NCBI GenBank assembly: GCA_951812315.1
Contig: CATOSA010000060.1
Coordinates: forward strand, 1 to 64,000
Direction: 5' to 3'
Source: an uncultured Burkholderiales bacterium
GTDB lineage: Bacteria > Pseudomonadota > Gammaproteobacteria > Burkholderiales > Eutrophovitaceae
DNA length: 64,000 nucleotides
Below, in pieces: positions 7,906 to 17,900 of the stretch (positions are counted from its first letter, which is position 1; the number at the start of each line of letters is the position of its first letter). A program made the translations under genes and the position numbers. A model generated the notes under the pieces. That model had not been told where the DNA came from and did no database searches. It worked only from the letters and a program-made list of their open reading frames with translations.

Positions 7906-9081
7906 TTACTTTGGCGGGTGTGCGCGTACTGCTTTCTCGTTGACGTCGGCGCCCCAGCCTGGTCCCGTCGGCAGGATCAAATGACCGTCTTCGATGGTCG
8001 GCGGCATTGTCACCAGATCATCTTTCCAAGGCACATCGTCAATATCAATTTCCATGATCCGGAAGTTTGGAACGCTGGCGCAAAAATGGGCGCTCATCAG
8101 TGTCGACATATGGCCGTAGAAATTATGCGGCGCCACGTTCATTTCGTAGGCTTCGGCCATCGCAGCAATCTTCAGTGATTCGGCGAGGCCATTCCAGGGC
8201 ACGTCAATGATTGCCACATCCATCGAATGATTCTCGAAATAGGGCACAAAACCGCGACGGCCGAACAGACTTTCACAACTGGCGATCGGAGTGCGGGTGG
8301 CGCGGCGAATGTCCTTCAACGCCACGGCATCAAAACTGTCAATCTCAAACCAACTCAGACCGCCATCATCCAGGGCGCGGGTGATCTGCAGGTAGCCTTC
8401 GGTCTTGAAGTTAAAGTTCAGATCCAGAAATATGTCCGCCTCGTCGCCAGCGCCGGAGCGGATCGCGCCAATCTGATCTTTCAGGCGGCCACACAATTCC
8501 CGGCTCCAGTTCAGTTCCGGCGAATTAAAGTCCCGCCCGAAGCCCGGCATATGCAGGTCGGGCTCACCATCACCGAACAGGAAGATGTTGGTTTTCATAC
8601 CGGTAAAGCCGCGCTCGGTAACTTCCGCTGCCAGCGCTTCCAGACCAGCCAGATCGCGCAGTTGCTTGACACCCATGACGTCGGCATGATGCATACGATA
8701 GGTGCCGAAATGCGACCAATACAGGCGCAGGCGATCGCGTACCGGGCCGCGGAACATTTCATAGACCGGTATGCCCAGTGCCTTGGCCTTGACGTCGAGC
8801 AACGCGTTCTCGATTGCCGCTATCGCCTGTTGAATCAATCCCTCGGGAGCCTGGCGGGTACGCGCGTAGAGGTTTGCAATGAGACGATCGACCGGTCTCG
8901 GGTCCTGACCAACCAACAGGTGACCGAGCTTGTCGATCACCGCCGAAAGGCCGGGTGAGCCATAGCTTTCGTTGTACTCCGACCAGCCGACCAGCCCTTC
9001 ATTCGTGCTGATTTTCAGAAACGAAAAATTTCGCCAGCCGGCATCGCAGTGGAGGCTTTCGATTGCAGTGATCTTCAACAT
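7906..9081 (-). CDS. Mandelate racemase / muconate lactonizing enzyme family protein (enolase superfamily)
   Basis: This 391-residue protein has an N-terminal capping domain and a TIM barrel. Candidate catalytic residues are K163 in GMKTN, the metal ligands D220 (FLDLNFNF), E246 (WFEIDSF) and E270 (SCESLFG), and H319 in APHNFYGH. This set fits acid-sugar dehydratases and racemases of the mandelate racemase subgroup. The substrate is unknown. The gene is divergent from the acyl-CoA ligase gene at 9301 across a 219-bp shared promoter region. Neighbouring FAH, dioxygenase and ThDP genes suggest breakdown of a sugar acid or related carboxylic acid. Confidence 0.9.
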   Translation of the reverse strand: MLKITAIESLHCDAGWRNFSFLKISTNEGLVGWSEYNESYGSPGLSAVIDKLGHLLVGQDPRPVDRLIANLYARTRQAPEGLIQQAIAAIENALLDVKAKALGIPVYEMFRGPVRDRLRLYWSHFGTYRMHHADVMGVKQLRDLAGLEALAAEVTERGFTGMKTNIFLFGDGEPDLHMPGFGRDFNSPELNWSRELCGRLKDQIGAIRSGAGDEADIFLDLNFNFKTEGYLQITRALDDGGLSWFEIDSFDAVALKDIRRATRTPIASCESLFGRRGFVPYFENHSMDVAIIDVPWNGLAESLKIAAMAEAYEMNVAPHNFYGHMSTLMSAHFCASVPNFRIMEIDIDDVPWKDDLVTMPPTIEDGHLILPTGPGWGADVNEKAVRAHPPK

Positions 9082-9300
9082 ATCTTTTCCTTTATTAGTG
9101 CCAGGGTTTGCTCGTTTTGTGCCTAGCTTAAACGGGCTTGTAAGGCACCGACAAGGCGCTCGGCCTCGCTGAGGTTATCATGCGTTGCATCCCGGACCCG
9201 CAGAGCGCCGAAAATCAACCATGATCAGGATGTACGTCTTTCCTCATATTCCATTCACCTCGCGGCACGCATCACAGACTTCAGTGAAAGGAACGCCACA

Positions 9301-10791
9301 ATGACCGAGACCTCGTTCGGACAAAACCTGTCCGCCTGGGCAGCGAGCGATCCTGATCAGGTCGCAATCACGCACAACGACGAAGTCTGGACCGTGGACG
9401 CTTTCCACCGCTGGACCAATCGCCTCGCACGCGTCTACACCGAGCACGGTGTCAGGCACAACGATATGGTGACCATCGCACTTCCAAACGGCGCCGAGTT
9501 CTTGGCAGCGTGTTTTGCCGCGTGGAAGGCCGGCGCCATTCCACAACCGGTCTCGTCGCGATTGCCACGGGTAGAGCGCGACGCGATTATTGAACTGGCA
9601 GATGCCGCACTGGTGGTCGGCACCGCGGACACGCCTCCAAACGGCGCACCCATTCTGCCGATCGGCTACCGGCCCCCCAGCAAGGTGGACGACAGCGATC
9701 TGCCCGATATCATCGCCGATAACTGGAAAGCCCTGACTTCCGGCGGCAGTACCGGTCGGCCCAAGCTCATTGTTGACGCGAGCCCGCCAAAGTATGACTT
9801 TGATGCGGCAACGATGAACGGGCGCGACATTACCTGGCTGACGCAGCGGCCTTACGAAACCCACCTGGTCGTTGGCCCGCTCTATCACAACGCGCCGTTC
9901 GCCTTCGCGATTCATGCATTCTTGCGGCGCAACCACATCGTGATTGCCGACCGTTTCGATGCCGAGGAAACGCTGCGCCTGATCGAGCGGCACCGTGCAA
10001 ACTGGATGATGATGGTGCCGACGATGATGCACCGTATCTGGCGGCTGCCTGAGTCAGTACGTAACGGTTACGACCTGTCCAGCCTGCGCATCATGCTGCA
10101 CATCGCCGCACCGTGCCCAGCATGGCTCAAGGAAATCTGGATCAACTGGCTGGGTCCCGAGCGCATTCTGGAAGTCATGGGCGGCACTGAAGGCACGGGT
10201 GCAACGCGGATATTCGGGGAAGAATGGCTCGAGCACCGCGGATCAGTCGGCAAGCTTCTGCCGGGATCATCAATGAAGGTCTTTCGCGAGGACGGCAGCG
10301 AAGCGGCCCCGGGTGAGATCGGCGAGATCTACTTTTTGCCTGACGGCGGCCAGGGATCGACGTACAAGTACATCGGCGCCGATGCGAGAGCGATTGACGG
10401 CGGATGGGAAAGTCTTGGTGATATGGGCTACCTCGACGAGGACGGATTTTTGTACCTGACCGATCGCCGCGCCGACATGATCCTGTCTGGCGGTGCCAAT
10501 ATCTATCCGGCCGAGATTGAAGCTGCGGTCGAGTTGTTCCCCGGTGTTCGCTCGTGTGTGGTGATCGGGCTCCCGGATGACGACTTGGGAAACCGGGTAC
10601 ATGCGATAGTCGATGCCCCCGAAGCCATAGACGAAGAGGCACTGGCGGCGTTCCTGAGTGAACGCCTGGTGCGCTACAAGATTCCGCGAAGCTTCGAGCA
10701 TACTGACGCGGGGCCGTTGCGCGATGACGCTGGCAAGGTTCGGCGCAAAGAGCTACAGGCCGCCCGGGTCACTCAGGCTAATACACGCTGA
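9301..10791 (+). CDS. AMP-dependent acyl-CoA synthetase / ligase
   Basis: This 496-residue ANL-superfamily enzyme has the adenylation P-loop TSGGSTGRPK (about residues 145-154), the GGTEGTGATR motif, the hinge region SLGDMGYLDEDGFLYLTDRR and GGANIYPAEIEAAVE. The C-terminal catalytic lysine lies in DDAGKVRRKEL. It activates a carboxylic acid as acyl-AMP and transfers it to CoA. The layout recalls BaiB-like and other short acyl-CoA ligases, but the substrate is unknown. AAGGAA precedes the ATG. It is transcribed away from the enolase-superfamily gene and towards the FAH gene. Confidence 0.92.
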   Translation: MTETSFGQNLSAWAASDPDQVAITHNDEVWTVDAFHRWTNRLARVYTEHGVRHNDMVTIALPNGAEFLAACFAAWKAGAIPQPVSSRLPRVERDAIIELADAALVVGTADTPPNGAPILPIGYRPPSKVDDSDLPDIIADNWKALTSGGSTGRPKLIVDASPPKYDFDAATMNGRDITWLTQRPYETHLVVGPLYHNAPFAFAIHAFLRRNHIVIADRFDAEETLRLIERHRANWMMMVPTMMHRIWRLPESVRNGYDLSSLRIMLHIAAPCPAWLKEIWINWLGPERILEVMGGTEGTGATRIFGEEWLEHRGSVGKLLPGSSMKVFREDGSEAAPGEIGEIYFLPDGGQGSTYKYIGADARAIDGGWESLGDMGYLDEDGFLYLTDRRADMILSGGANIYPAEIEAAVELFPGVRSCVVIGLPDDDLGNRVHAIVDAPEAIDEEALAAFLSERLVRYKIPRSFEHTDAGPLRDDAGKVRRKELQAARVTQANTR

Positions 10792-10857
10792 CAGTCTCCA
10801 GTCAATCGATCCAGCCGTCGTGGAATTCCTGAAATCTACGAAACCGGCAACATTCAG

Positions 10858-11781
10858 CTACTTACTGTACTTCCCGGAAGCTTGCGGCGGAACAGGTTGA
10901 AGACCTTTCTCTTCGCGCTCGAGGCGTGTTTCGCGCGGCCAGGTACGCTTCAGATCATCCCGGATGTTGACCACGAGACGTCCAAGTCCTTCGGCTTCCA
11001 GCTCGATCACGTCACCGCCCTGAAACGGGTGCAGGCCGCGGTGATTCGTACCTGTTGCGACAATGTCGCCGGCATCCAGCGAGTGAATGGAAGTGATGTA
11101 CTCGATGCAGGTGCCAATCTTGTGTGCCATGTCATCGGTATTGAAGTTCTGCATCAGATCACCGTTGTTGCGCAACTGAATCTGAAGATTCTGCGGGTCT
11201 GATATCTCGTCAGCGGTAACGATGGTCGGCCCGATTGGCGCAAACGTATCGCGCGACTTCATCGCATGAAATACGCTGTTTCCGCCAAGTCCGCGCGCGG
11301 AGCCATCAATAAAATTCGTATAGCCAAATATGTAATCGAAAGCATCCGCCGCGGCAACTTTGGTCGCCTTCTTGCCAATAACCAGTGCGAGTTCGGCTTC
11401 ACCTTCAAATACTGTTGCCGGCGCGTCCGGCAGAACCATCGTGTCGCCCGGCCCAATGATCGCGTTAGGCGACTTCTGGAACACCTGCATCCGGGCTGGT
11501 TCCTCGCGAGTGCCATCCTCCATGTAGTTGACTGCCATACAGGCAATATTGGAAGGCTTCGGAAGCGGAGGACGAACACGAACGCTTGAGACCGGCACAC
11601 CATCAGCGGAGCGAACGGCAGATCCGATATTTTGCCGATAGCTCGCAAAGTTTTCGATCAGTCCGCGAATCAACTGCTGGGGTTCAAGATTGGGAATGTC
11701 TGACACAGCGGCAGATACGTCTACGACGTTGTCGCCCTTCATCACACCCAATCGGTAGTCGTCAAAGAAAAGTAGCTTCAT
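10858..11781 (-). CDS. Fumarylacetoacetate hydrolase (FAH) family protein
   Basis: This 307-residue enzyme of the FAH / 2-keto-4-pentenoate hydratase family has the divalent-metal motif FEGEAELALVIG (E126 and E128) and D159 in GYTNFIDGSARG. It also has the conserved GPTIVTADEI and GDIVATGTNHRG segments. Members cleave or hydrate 2-keto-acid diketones, or decarboxylate oxaloacetate-like acids, at the end of aromatic or sugar-acid pathways. It starts 70 bp before the end of the dioxygenase gene upstream on the same strand, with a dispersed repeat between them. The exact reaction is unknown. Confidence 0.9.
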   Translation of the reverse strand: MKLLFFDDYRLGVMKGDNVVDVSAAVSDIPNLEPQQLIRGLIENFASYRQNIGSAVRSADGVPVSSVRVRPPLPKPSNIACMAVNYMEDGTREEPARMQVFQKSPNAIIGPGDTMVLPDAPATVFEGEAELALVIGKKATKVAAADAFDYIFGYTNFIDGSARGLGGNSVFHAMKSRDTFAPIGPTIVTADEISDPQNLQIQLRNNGDLMQNFNTDDMAHKIGTCIEYITSIHSLDAGDIVATGTNHRGLHPFQGGDVIELEAEGLGRLVVNIRDDLKRTWPRETRLEREEKGLQPVPPQASGKYSK

Positions 11782-11821
11782 ATCAATGTCTCAGTGCTCG
11801 CGTAGCTATCGTCAAGCTCAA

Positions 11822-11848
11822 GAAAAGACTCCCGACCCCTTTTTTTCA
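11822..11848 (-). repeat. Dispersed repeat, copy 4
   Basis: On the minus strand this reads AAAAAAAGGGGTCGGGAGTC then TTTTC, the same core as at 6071-6095. It sits directly after the stop of the TauD-type gene and before the FAH gene. Confidence 0.78.
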
Positions 11849-11851
11849 GCG

Positions 11852-12772
11852 TCAGCGATTTGACGCCGATGGCCGGAATCCGCTCGCGCGCTCATCGCGG
11901 CCGGTCGGAGCCAGTTCAGTTTCCGGATCACCTGCGATACGCGTGGCCTGCAAGATACGCGGCTCTGCAACATCGTACGGGCGAGCCCGGTGCAACACAC
12001 AGCGGTTGTCCCAGATGATCAAATCGCCAACTTTCCACTTGTGTGTATACACGCGCGGTCCCTGGCAACTTCGCTCGATAAGATCATCGAGCAGTGCCTG
12101 CGCGTCTTTATCGCTCATACCCGGAATGCGGTATGCGTGGCGGCCGATGTAAAGGACCTTGCAGCCGGTGACCGGGTGAGTCTTGATGAGCGGGCGCAAT
12201 GGCGCGCCCTTGTCGTGATAACCGTAGGCAGCTCCGGTTTCAATGGCGTACCCCAATTTCGCCTGTGATGCGTACAGCGAATGGTATGCACTCAGTTCGC
12301 TGATGCGTTTCAGGGTGACTTCGTCCAGTGCGTCGTATGCGGCGCGCATATCTGCCAGCTCGGTTTCGCCGCCCGATGACGGGAGCTCGATTGCGGAAAG
12401 CAAGCCGGCCTTCGCGGCCAATGGCATATAGGTGCTATCCATATGCCATCCTTCGTTGCCTCGCAGTGTCTTGAAGCGTAAATCTTCTGCGCCAAGAAAC
12501 GTGCCGTCAGGATTCTTGTTGCTGATTTGCACCGCATCAGTGTTTTCGCGCAACACCTCTAATTCACCGAAGCGCTTCCCGAACGCCACTTGGGCCGCCT
12601 CACCCAGAAACTGGCCTGGAAACACCAGCGCAGCGTGTTCAAGGAATGCGCGCTCAATAACCGCCCACGCTGCCGGTTCAATTGTATTGAGGTCGACATC
12701 GGTGACAACGGCACCAAACGTCGTATCGGTAAAAGGGGAAACGGTTGGTTTCACAGTGCTGAACTCCTTCAC
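11852..12772 (-). CDS. TauD/TfdA-family Fe(II)/2-oxoglutarate dioxygenase
   Basis: This 306-residue enzyme has the facial triad H110-x-D112 (GWHMDSTY) and H261 (CVLHRARPYD), followed by the 2-oxoglutarate-binding arginine in PRILQATRIAG. N-terminal FGAVVTDVDLN and FLEHAALVFPGQ match the TauD family. Members hydroxylate taurine, phenoxyacetates and other small carboxylates and sulfonates. The position upstream of an FAH gene and divergent from a ThDP enzyme suggests a catabolic role. The last 15 residues are low in conservation. Confidence 0.92.
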   Translation of the reverse strand: MKEFSTVKPTVSPFTDTTFGAVVTDVDLNTIEPAAWAVIERAFLEHAALVFPGQFLGEAAQVAFGKRFGELEVLRENTDAVQISNKNPDGTFLGAEDLRFKTLRGNEGWHMDSTYMPLAAKAGLLSAIELPSSGGETELADMRAAYDALDEVTLKRISELSAYHSLYASQAKLGYAIETGAAYGYHDKGAPLRPLIKTHPVTGCKVLYIGRHAYRIPGMSDKDAQALLDDLIERSCQGPRVYTHKWKVGDLIIWDNRCVLHRARPYDVAEPRILQATRIAGDPETELAPTGRDERASGFRPSASNR

Positions 12773-13114
12773 AGATGGCCGCTATAGCGGCCTCGTCGTG
12801 CAACGAAGACTAACGTGTGCAGGCGCCTCTGGTCCCTCCCGGCGAGGAGCGTAACGTGTCGCCCGTTTCATCAAGAGTACAACAAATTTGGACCCGGTTC
12901 TCGTCCTGCCTAAAGTCAGCGCCGGTACAAGAAGTTACTGGCATAACTGGCTGTCCGACAGGGGCTCGAGCCACTTTTCGCATGGTGTCTCGCGCTTCCC
13001 GTGCACCAACGCGCGTCAGGCGGTTATAGTCGACAATAAATTCGGGCGCATTGCGATTCGATCGAGTCACCGCGATGCACCGCCTGGTCTACCAACAAAT
13101 CAGCGGGAGGAAAT
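12773..13114. other. Divergent intergenic region between dioxygenase and ThDP-enzyme genes
   Basis: No gene is supported in these 342 bp. As the shared upstream region of two divergent genes it should hold both promoters. GGGAGG just before 13115 is the ribosome site of the plus-strand gene. No clear operator was recognised. Confidence 0.5.
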
Positions 13115-14773
13115 ATGAACGGTTTCGATCTGATTGCACAGTGCCTGAAGGCCGAAGGTGTCACCTGGATGGGTTGCTTCCCCGCAAACCCGCTCATCGA
13201 GTCCGCGGCCAAAGTCGGCATCCGGCCAATCGTGTTTCGCCAGGAGCGTGGCGCAATCAACGCTGTCGACGCCTATTCGCGGCAAATGCGAGGTACGGTT
13301 CCCGGCGTCTATGCATCGCAATCCGGGCCGGGCACGGAGAATTCCTTCGGCGGCATCGCCCAGGCTTACGGCGAAGCCGTGCCAATGATCTACCTTCCGC
13401 TGGGCGCCGGATTGAGCAAGTACGACGTCGCGCCCAACTTTTCGGCAACGAGGAACTTCGCGCACATCACCAAGCTCGCGTTGTCAATTGACCGGGCAGA
13501 CCGTACGACGATGCAGATTCAGCGCGCATTTCACGCGGTCAAACACGGCCGGCCGGGACCGGTTCTGGTCGAGATGCACCGGGATGCACTGGGTCAGGAG
13601 TTTCCAAAGGAGGCAATGGACTACCAAGCCACCAAAACATTCAAGTACGCACCGAGCGCTGGCGATGTGAAAGACGCTGTCAAAGCACTTCTGGCAGCGA
13701 AGCGTCCGGTCATCTGGGCCGGTCAGGGCGTGCTCTATGCTGACGCGACCGACCAATTGAGAGAACTGGCCGAACTCACGCAAATCCCGGTCATCACCAC
13801 CATGCAGGGAAAAAGCGCGTTTCCCGACGATCATCCGATGGCGCTGGGTTCGGCAAACCGGACGGCACCACGCAACGTGTTCAAGTGGCTCGGCGAGTCC
13901 GACGTAGTGTTTGCGATCGGATCGGGACTTACGCGAACGACATTCGGCATCGACATACCGCCGGGAAAAACGCTCATTCAATCCACTGTGTCAGGCGAAG
14001 ACATCAACAAGGACTACACCGTTGATATAGGTCTGATCGGCGATGCCGGCTTGACGCTCGACATGGTGATCGATGAGGTCAAGGCACAGGTTGGCGAAAA
14101 CGGACGCGCGACTGATACTGCTCTCGCTGAAGAAATTGCAACTGGCCGCGCACAGTGGCTTTCGGAATGGGAGCCATTGCTCAACTCCGACGAGGCGCCA
14201 ATCAATCCGTATCGCGTTATCAACGAGATCAACAAGGCCATCGATCACGAGAATTCAGTTGTCACCCACGACGCCGGCAATCCACGCGATCAGATCATGC
14301 CTTTCTACAAGGCAACTACGCCGCTTGGTTACATCGGCTGGGGCAAAACCACACACCTGGGCTACGGCATACCGCTGATGATCGGCGCCAAGATCGCAGA
14401 TCCATCGAAGTTCTGCATGAACTTCATGGGTGATCTCGCCTTCGGTCATACCGGACTGGATATCGAGACCGCCGTGCGCGCCGAAGTACCAATTACCACG
14501 GTGGTTATCAACAACTTCACCATGGGCGGCTATGACCAGAGCATGCCAACGGCAATGGAGAAATACGGCTCGGGAAATCAAACCGGTAACTACGCAGACG
14601 TCGCCAAAGCGCTCGGCGCCGAAGCCGTGAAGGTGGAAAAGCCGGAGGGAATCGCCCCGGCACTGAAGAACGCCCAGATTGCCAACAAGGAAGGCAAGAC
14701 CGCGGTGATCGAAATCATCACGCGACAGGACACGCGCTTTTCCTGGTACAACGATTTGCTAAAAGTCACTTAA
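13115..14773 (+). CDS. Thiamine-diphosphate-dependent enzyme, acetolactate-synthase-like
   Basis: This 552-residue protein has the three ThDP-enzyme domains. The activating glutamate is E44 in RQERGAINA. The central domain includes KRPVIWAGQGVL and VITTMQGKSAFPDDHP. The cofactor-binding motif is G439-D440 followed after 26 residues by N466-N467 (GDLAF to VVINNFTMGG). GGAGG precedes the ATG. It belongs near acetolactate synthase, benzoylformate decarboxylase and related carboligases or decarboxylases, but the substrate is not evident. There is no small regulatory subunit next to it, which argues against a biosynthetic IlvB. Confidence 0.92.
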   Translation: MNGFDLIAQCLKAEGVTWMGCFPANPLIESAAKVGIRPIVFRQERGAINAVDAYSRQMRGTVPGVYASQSGPGTENSFGGIAQAYGEAVPMIYLPLGAGLSKYDVAPNFSATRNFAHITKLALSIDRADRTTMQIQRAFHAVKHGRPGPVLVEMHRDALGQEFPKEAMDYQATKTFKYAPSAGDVKDAVKALLAAKRPVIWAGQGVLYADATDQLRELAELTQIPVITTMQGKSAFPDDHPMALGSANRTAPRNVFKWLGESDVVFAIGSGLTRTTFGIDIPPGKTLIQSTVSGEDINKDYTVDIGLIGDAGLTLDMVIDEVKAQVGENGRATDTALAEEIATGRAQWLSEWEPLLNSDEAPINPYRVINEINKAIDHENSVVTHDAGNPRDQIMPFYKATTPLGYIGWGKTTHLGYGIPLMIGAKIADPSKFCMNFMGDLAFGHTGLDIETAVRAEVPITTVVINNFTMGGYDQSMPTAMEKYGSGNQTGNYADVAKALGAEAVKVEKPEGIAPALKNAQIANKEGKTAVIEIITRQDTRFSWYNDLLKVT

Positions 14774-14959
14774 CAACAATGTATTGTCCGTCTCAGATCC
14801 CGAGTCGACAAAGCAAGCATCCATTCGCGCATAAAGTCGCAGGGCAATTTGCAAGATATGTTACTGCTGCAAACGCGCCGCGTGCAACACTGGTTGAAGG
14901 TTGTTCTGGTTACGTCGCGCATGGCCGCATATTGCTGATACTTGTCAGGGCAAGTTAGC

Positions 14960-17900
14960 GTGAGTGAAAAGCATTCGATCACGTCGAAGAATACAAATCG
15001 TGCGGGTAGCAGACTTCGCCGCATCCTGCTATGGACAACGGCAGGATTGCTATCACTCGGCCTGATCGTGGTACTTGGGGCGCTGTACGTGACCTTTATT
15101 GGCGTAACCATTGACGCAGGCGTATTGCGCGATCGCGTCGCAGACACATTCAGCGAAAGCATTGGCCGTGAGGTGCGTTTCGACGGCCCACTGGAGATGC
15201 ACATCTCGAGCCGGCCGAGACTGCGAATCGGCGGCCTGCATATTGCCAATGCGCCGGGTTTCGGCGGCGGTGATTTTGCCAGTCTGGGTGAAGCAAGACT
15301 CGCTCTTGATTTGTGGCACCTGCTATTTGAGAAACAACTACGCATCGACGAGTTGTCAGGGAACAACGTTCACGCAAGGCTTCAGGTCACAGCGGACGGC
15401 AGTAACAACTGGTCATTGTTCACGCGACGCACTCCCACCGACTCAAGGGAAGGCGGGCTCAGCCGTGCCAGAGGAATGATCGAGCAGCCCCTGGCCAGAG
15501 TCGACATACAACAAATATCGCTCTCGACACTCGAAGTGGATTTCATTAGTTCGCGCAACAAGGATTACCACTTTTATCTGGATTCGCTTTCGGCCCGTTC
15601 TCCCGGGGACGCGCCGGTAGAAATGACCCTCAATGGCAAAGTCGACAGGGAATTTCCGTACAAGATGGATTTCAAGGGCGGCAAGCTGGCTGACCTGGCG
15701 AGCGACGAGCCCTGGCCGGTTGCATTCACGCTCAGCTTTCTCAGCACGACCTTGTCGGTTAACGGCAGCGTTAGTGGCCGCGGGCACGGCGAAGTGAAAT
15801 TCGGCCTCGGTACTGGAGATCTGAGCGAATTCGAGCGCATGTTCCAAACCGAGTTGCCTGACGTTGGAGCGGCAGGCATTGCGGCCAAGCTGAAATTCTC
15901 ACCTCTGCAAGTCTCCATGAGCGAATTGGCGGGAGCGATGGGCCGCACCACGTTTACCGGCAACCTCGACTTTGATGCGAGGAACGAGATACCCAATCTG
16001 ACCGGATCTCTTATTGCGACAACGCTCGACTTGCGTCCATTCCTGGGCGAACCGACAGAGCAAAACGAGCCTGTTGCAGCCGATCAAACCGAACCAGAGC
16101 CTGGAGATGCCTCGGACACGCGTAGTTTTGCCGACCTGTACAAGGGAATAGCGTCAGCTACGTTCGATCTCGAACGTTTGAACTCGATGAATGCTGACAT
16201 CACCATGGGTGTTGATCGGTGGCTGAGTATCCCCGGCAACGCCGAGCAAGCCCGATTGCAAATTCACGCACAGGATGGACAGCTACACGTGCCGCTCACT
16301 GCGACGATGGCGGGTGTATCCCTTGCCGGCCAAGTCGACGTTGACGCAACAGAAAAGCCACCAAAGTTCAGCATGAATCTTGGAACTGAAAATTCCGATC
16401 TTGGAGGACTGGCAGAGTTGTTTCTTGGCGCTCGAGGCGTCAAGGGACATCTCGGGCGCTTCGAGTTTGCACTTGGCGCAACCGGCGCGAGTGGAAAGGA
16501 ACTGGTGAGCAGCCTGGATGTAATACTGGACGTCGAGCGCAGCCGCTTCAGTTACGGCAATTTCGAAGGTGGCCGGCCGGTGAACTTTACTCTTGACGAA
16601 ATGGAGATGCGTTTACCGCCGGGCAAACCACTCACTGGGAAAATGCGCGGCGCTTTATTGGGCAATCGCTTTTCTGCGAGCCTCGCGGGCGGCGCGCTCG
16701 AACCCATGATGCGGCAAGTGCGAACACCTGTTGATCTGCGCCTTCGTTCCGGTGCCGCACAAGCACGCGTTCATGGCTTGATCGAGAAGCCCGCAACCGA
16801 TCGCGGCCCGCAAATCGAGTTCGAGTTCTCGTCACCTCGCGCGGGCGATCTCGCGGCGTGGCTCGGCTTGACACCAGGCGCGCAGGCGCCAGTGGCAATT
16901 TCCGGTGTCGGACACCTTTTCGCGTCGTCGTGGCAAGTGCGCAACCTCCTCCTTGAACTCGGCCGTTCGACGTTGCGCATCGATGCATCGCAATCCACCA
17001 CTAACAACTCGAAATTACTGAAGGTTTCGCTCGCGGCGGATGAAATCGACATCGAGCAACTCGAAACGATGTTGCCAACGTCGGACAAACCGAAGCCGGC
17101 AGGCTCAACCCCGGCGCTCAATGTCCCGTTGCTGCCAAAGCAAATCGATCTCGCCGATGCTGACATTGCGGTCAGGGTCGGAAACTTCGCTGGCGTGCCT
17201 GTCAAAGTAAGCGATGTTTCGTTCGATGGGCGTATTCGGGACGCATACATGAATCCATCGCCGTTTTCGGCAAATGTGGCGGATGCCGAATTCAACGGTG
17301 CTGTACTGCTTGACCTTCGCGGCACCGAACCGATGGCTGGATTGTGGTTGCACGCCTCCGACCTCAATGTTGGAAACGTGCTGAAAACGCTCGGGGTCGC
17401 GCGCGATCTTGACGCCGATTTCGAAGAGTTTGCGATCAGCTTGATCGCACGCTCGAGCCGGGTCAGTGACATGTTGGCACGCTCCGAACTGCTTGGAACA
17501 ATCGGTGGCGGACACATCGTGTTGCGCGACGCCAATACCGGAGGTAAGGCCCACATTACGTTAAGCGAAGCGAATTTGCGTGCCGATCCCGGGCGGCCAA
17601 TACGATTTAACATGGAAGGCGCACTCGATGGCGTACCGATTGAATTCTCAATCGATACCGCAAGTGCTGCAAATTTGGTGAATCCGCAATTGCCATTGCG
17701 TTTCGCTCTTGCTGCCAATACATCAAACACCCGTGTGAAACTCGGTGGCGAAATCGCTCGCCCTGTTGGCAGCGAGATAGAACTCACTCTCGAAGCGAAC
17801 GGCGAACGTTTTTCTGATCTTGACCAGCTCACTCGCGCGTCGCTTCCTCCGTGGGGCCCATGGTCAGCCGCAGGAAAATTTCGAATGTCATCGCGATGGT

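Noticed and set aside
13115..14773. Calling the ThDP enzyme IlvB
   Set aside because: There is no IlvN-type small subunit or other branched-chain amino acid gene nearby, and the GDG of the cofactor motif is GDL, so a carboligase or decarboxylase of another pathway is as likely.
16771..17832. Minus-strand frame of 353 codons inside the AsmA gene
   Set aside because: It is antisense to well-supported AsmA sequence and has a Ser/Arg/Pro-rich composition with no recognisable domain.
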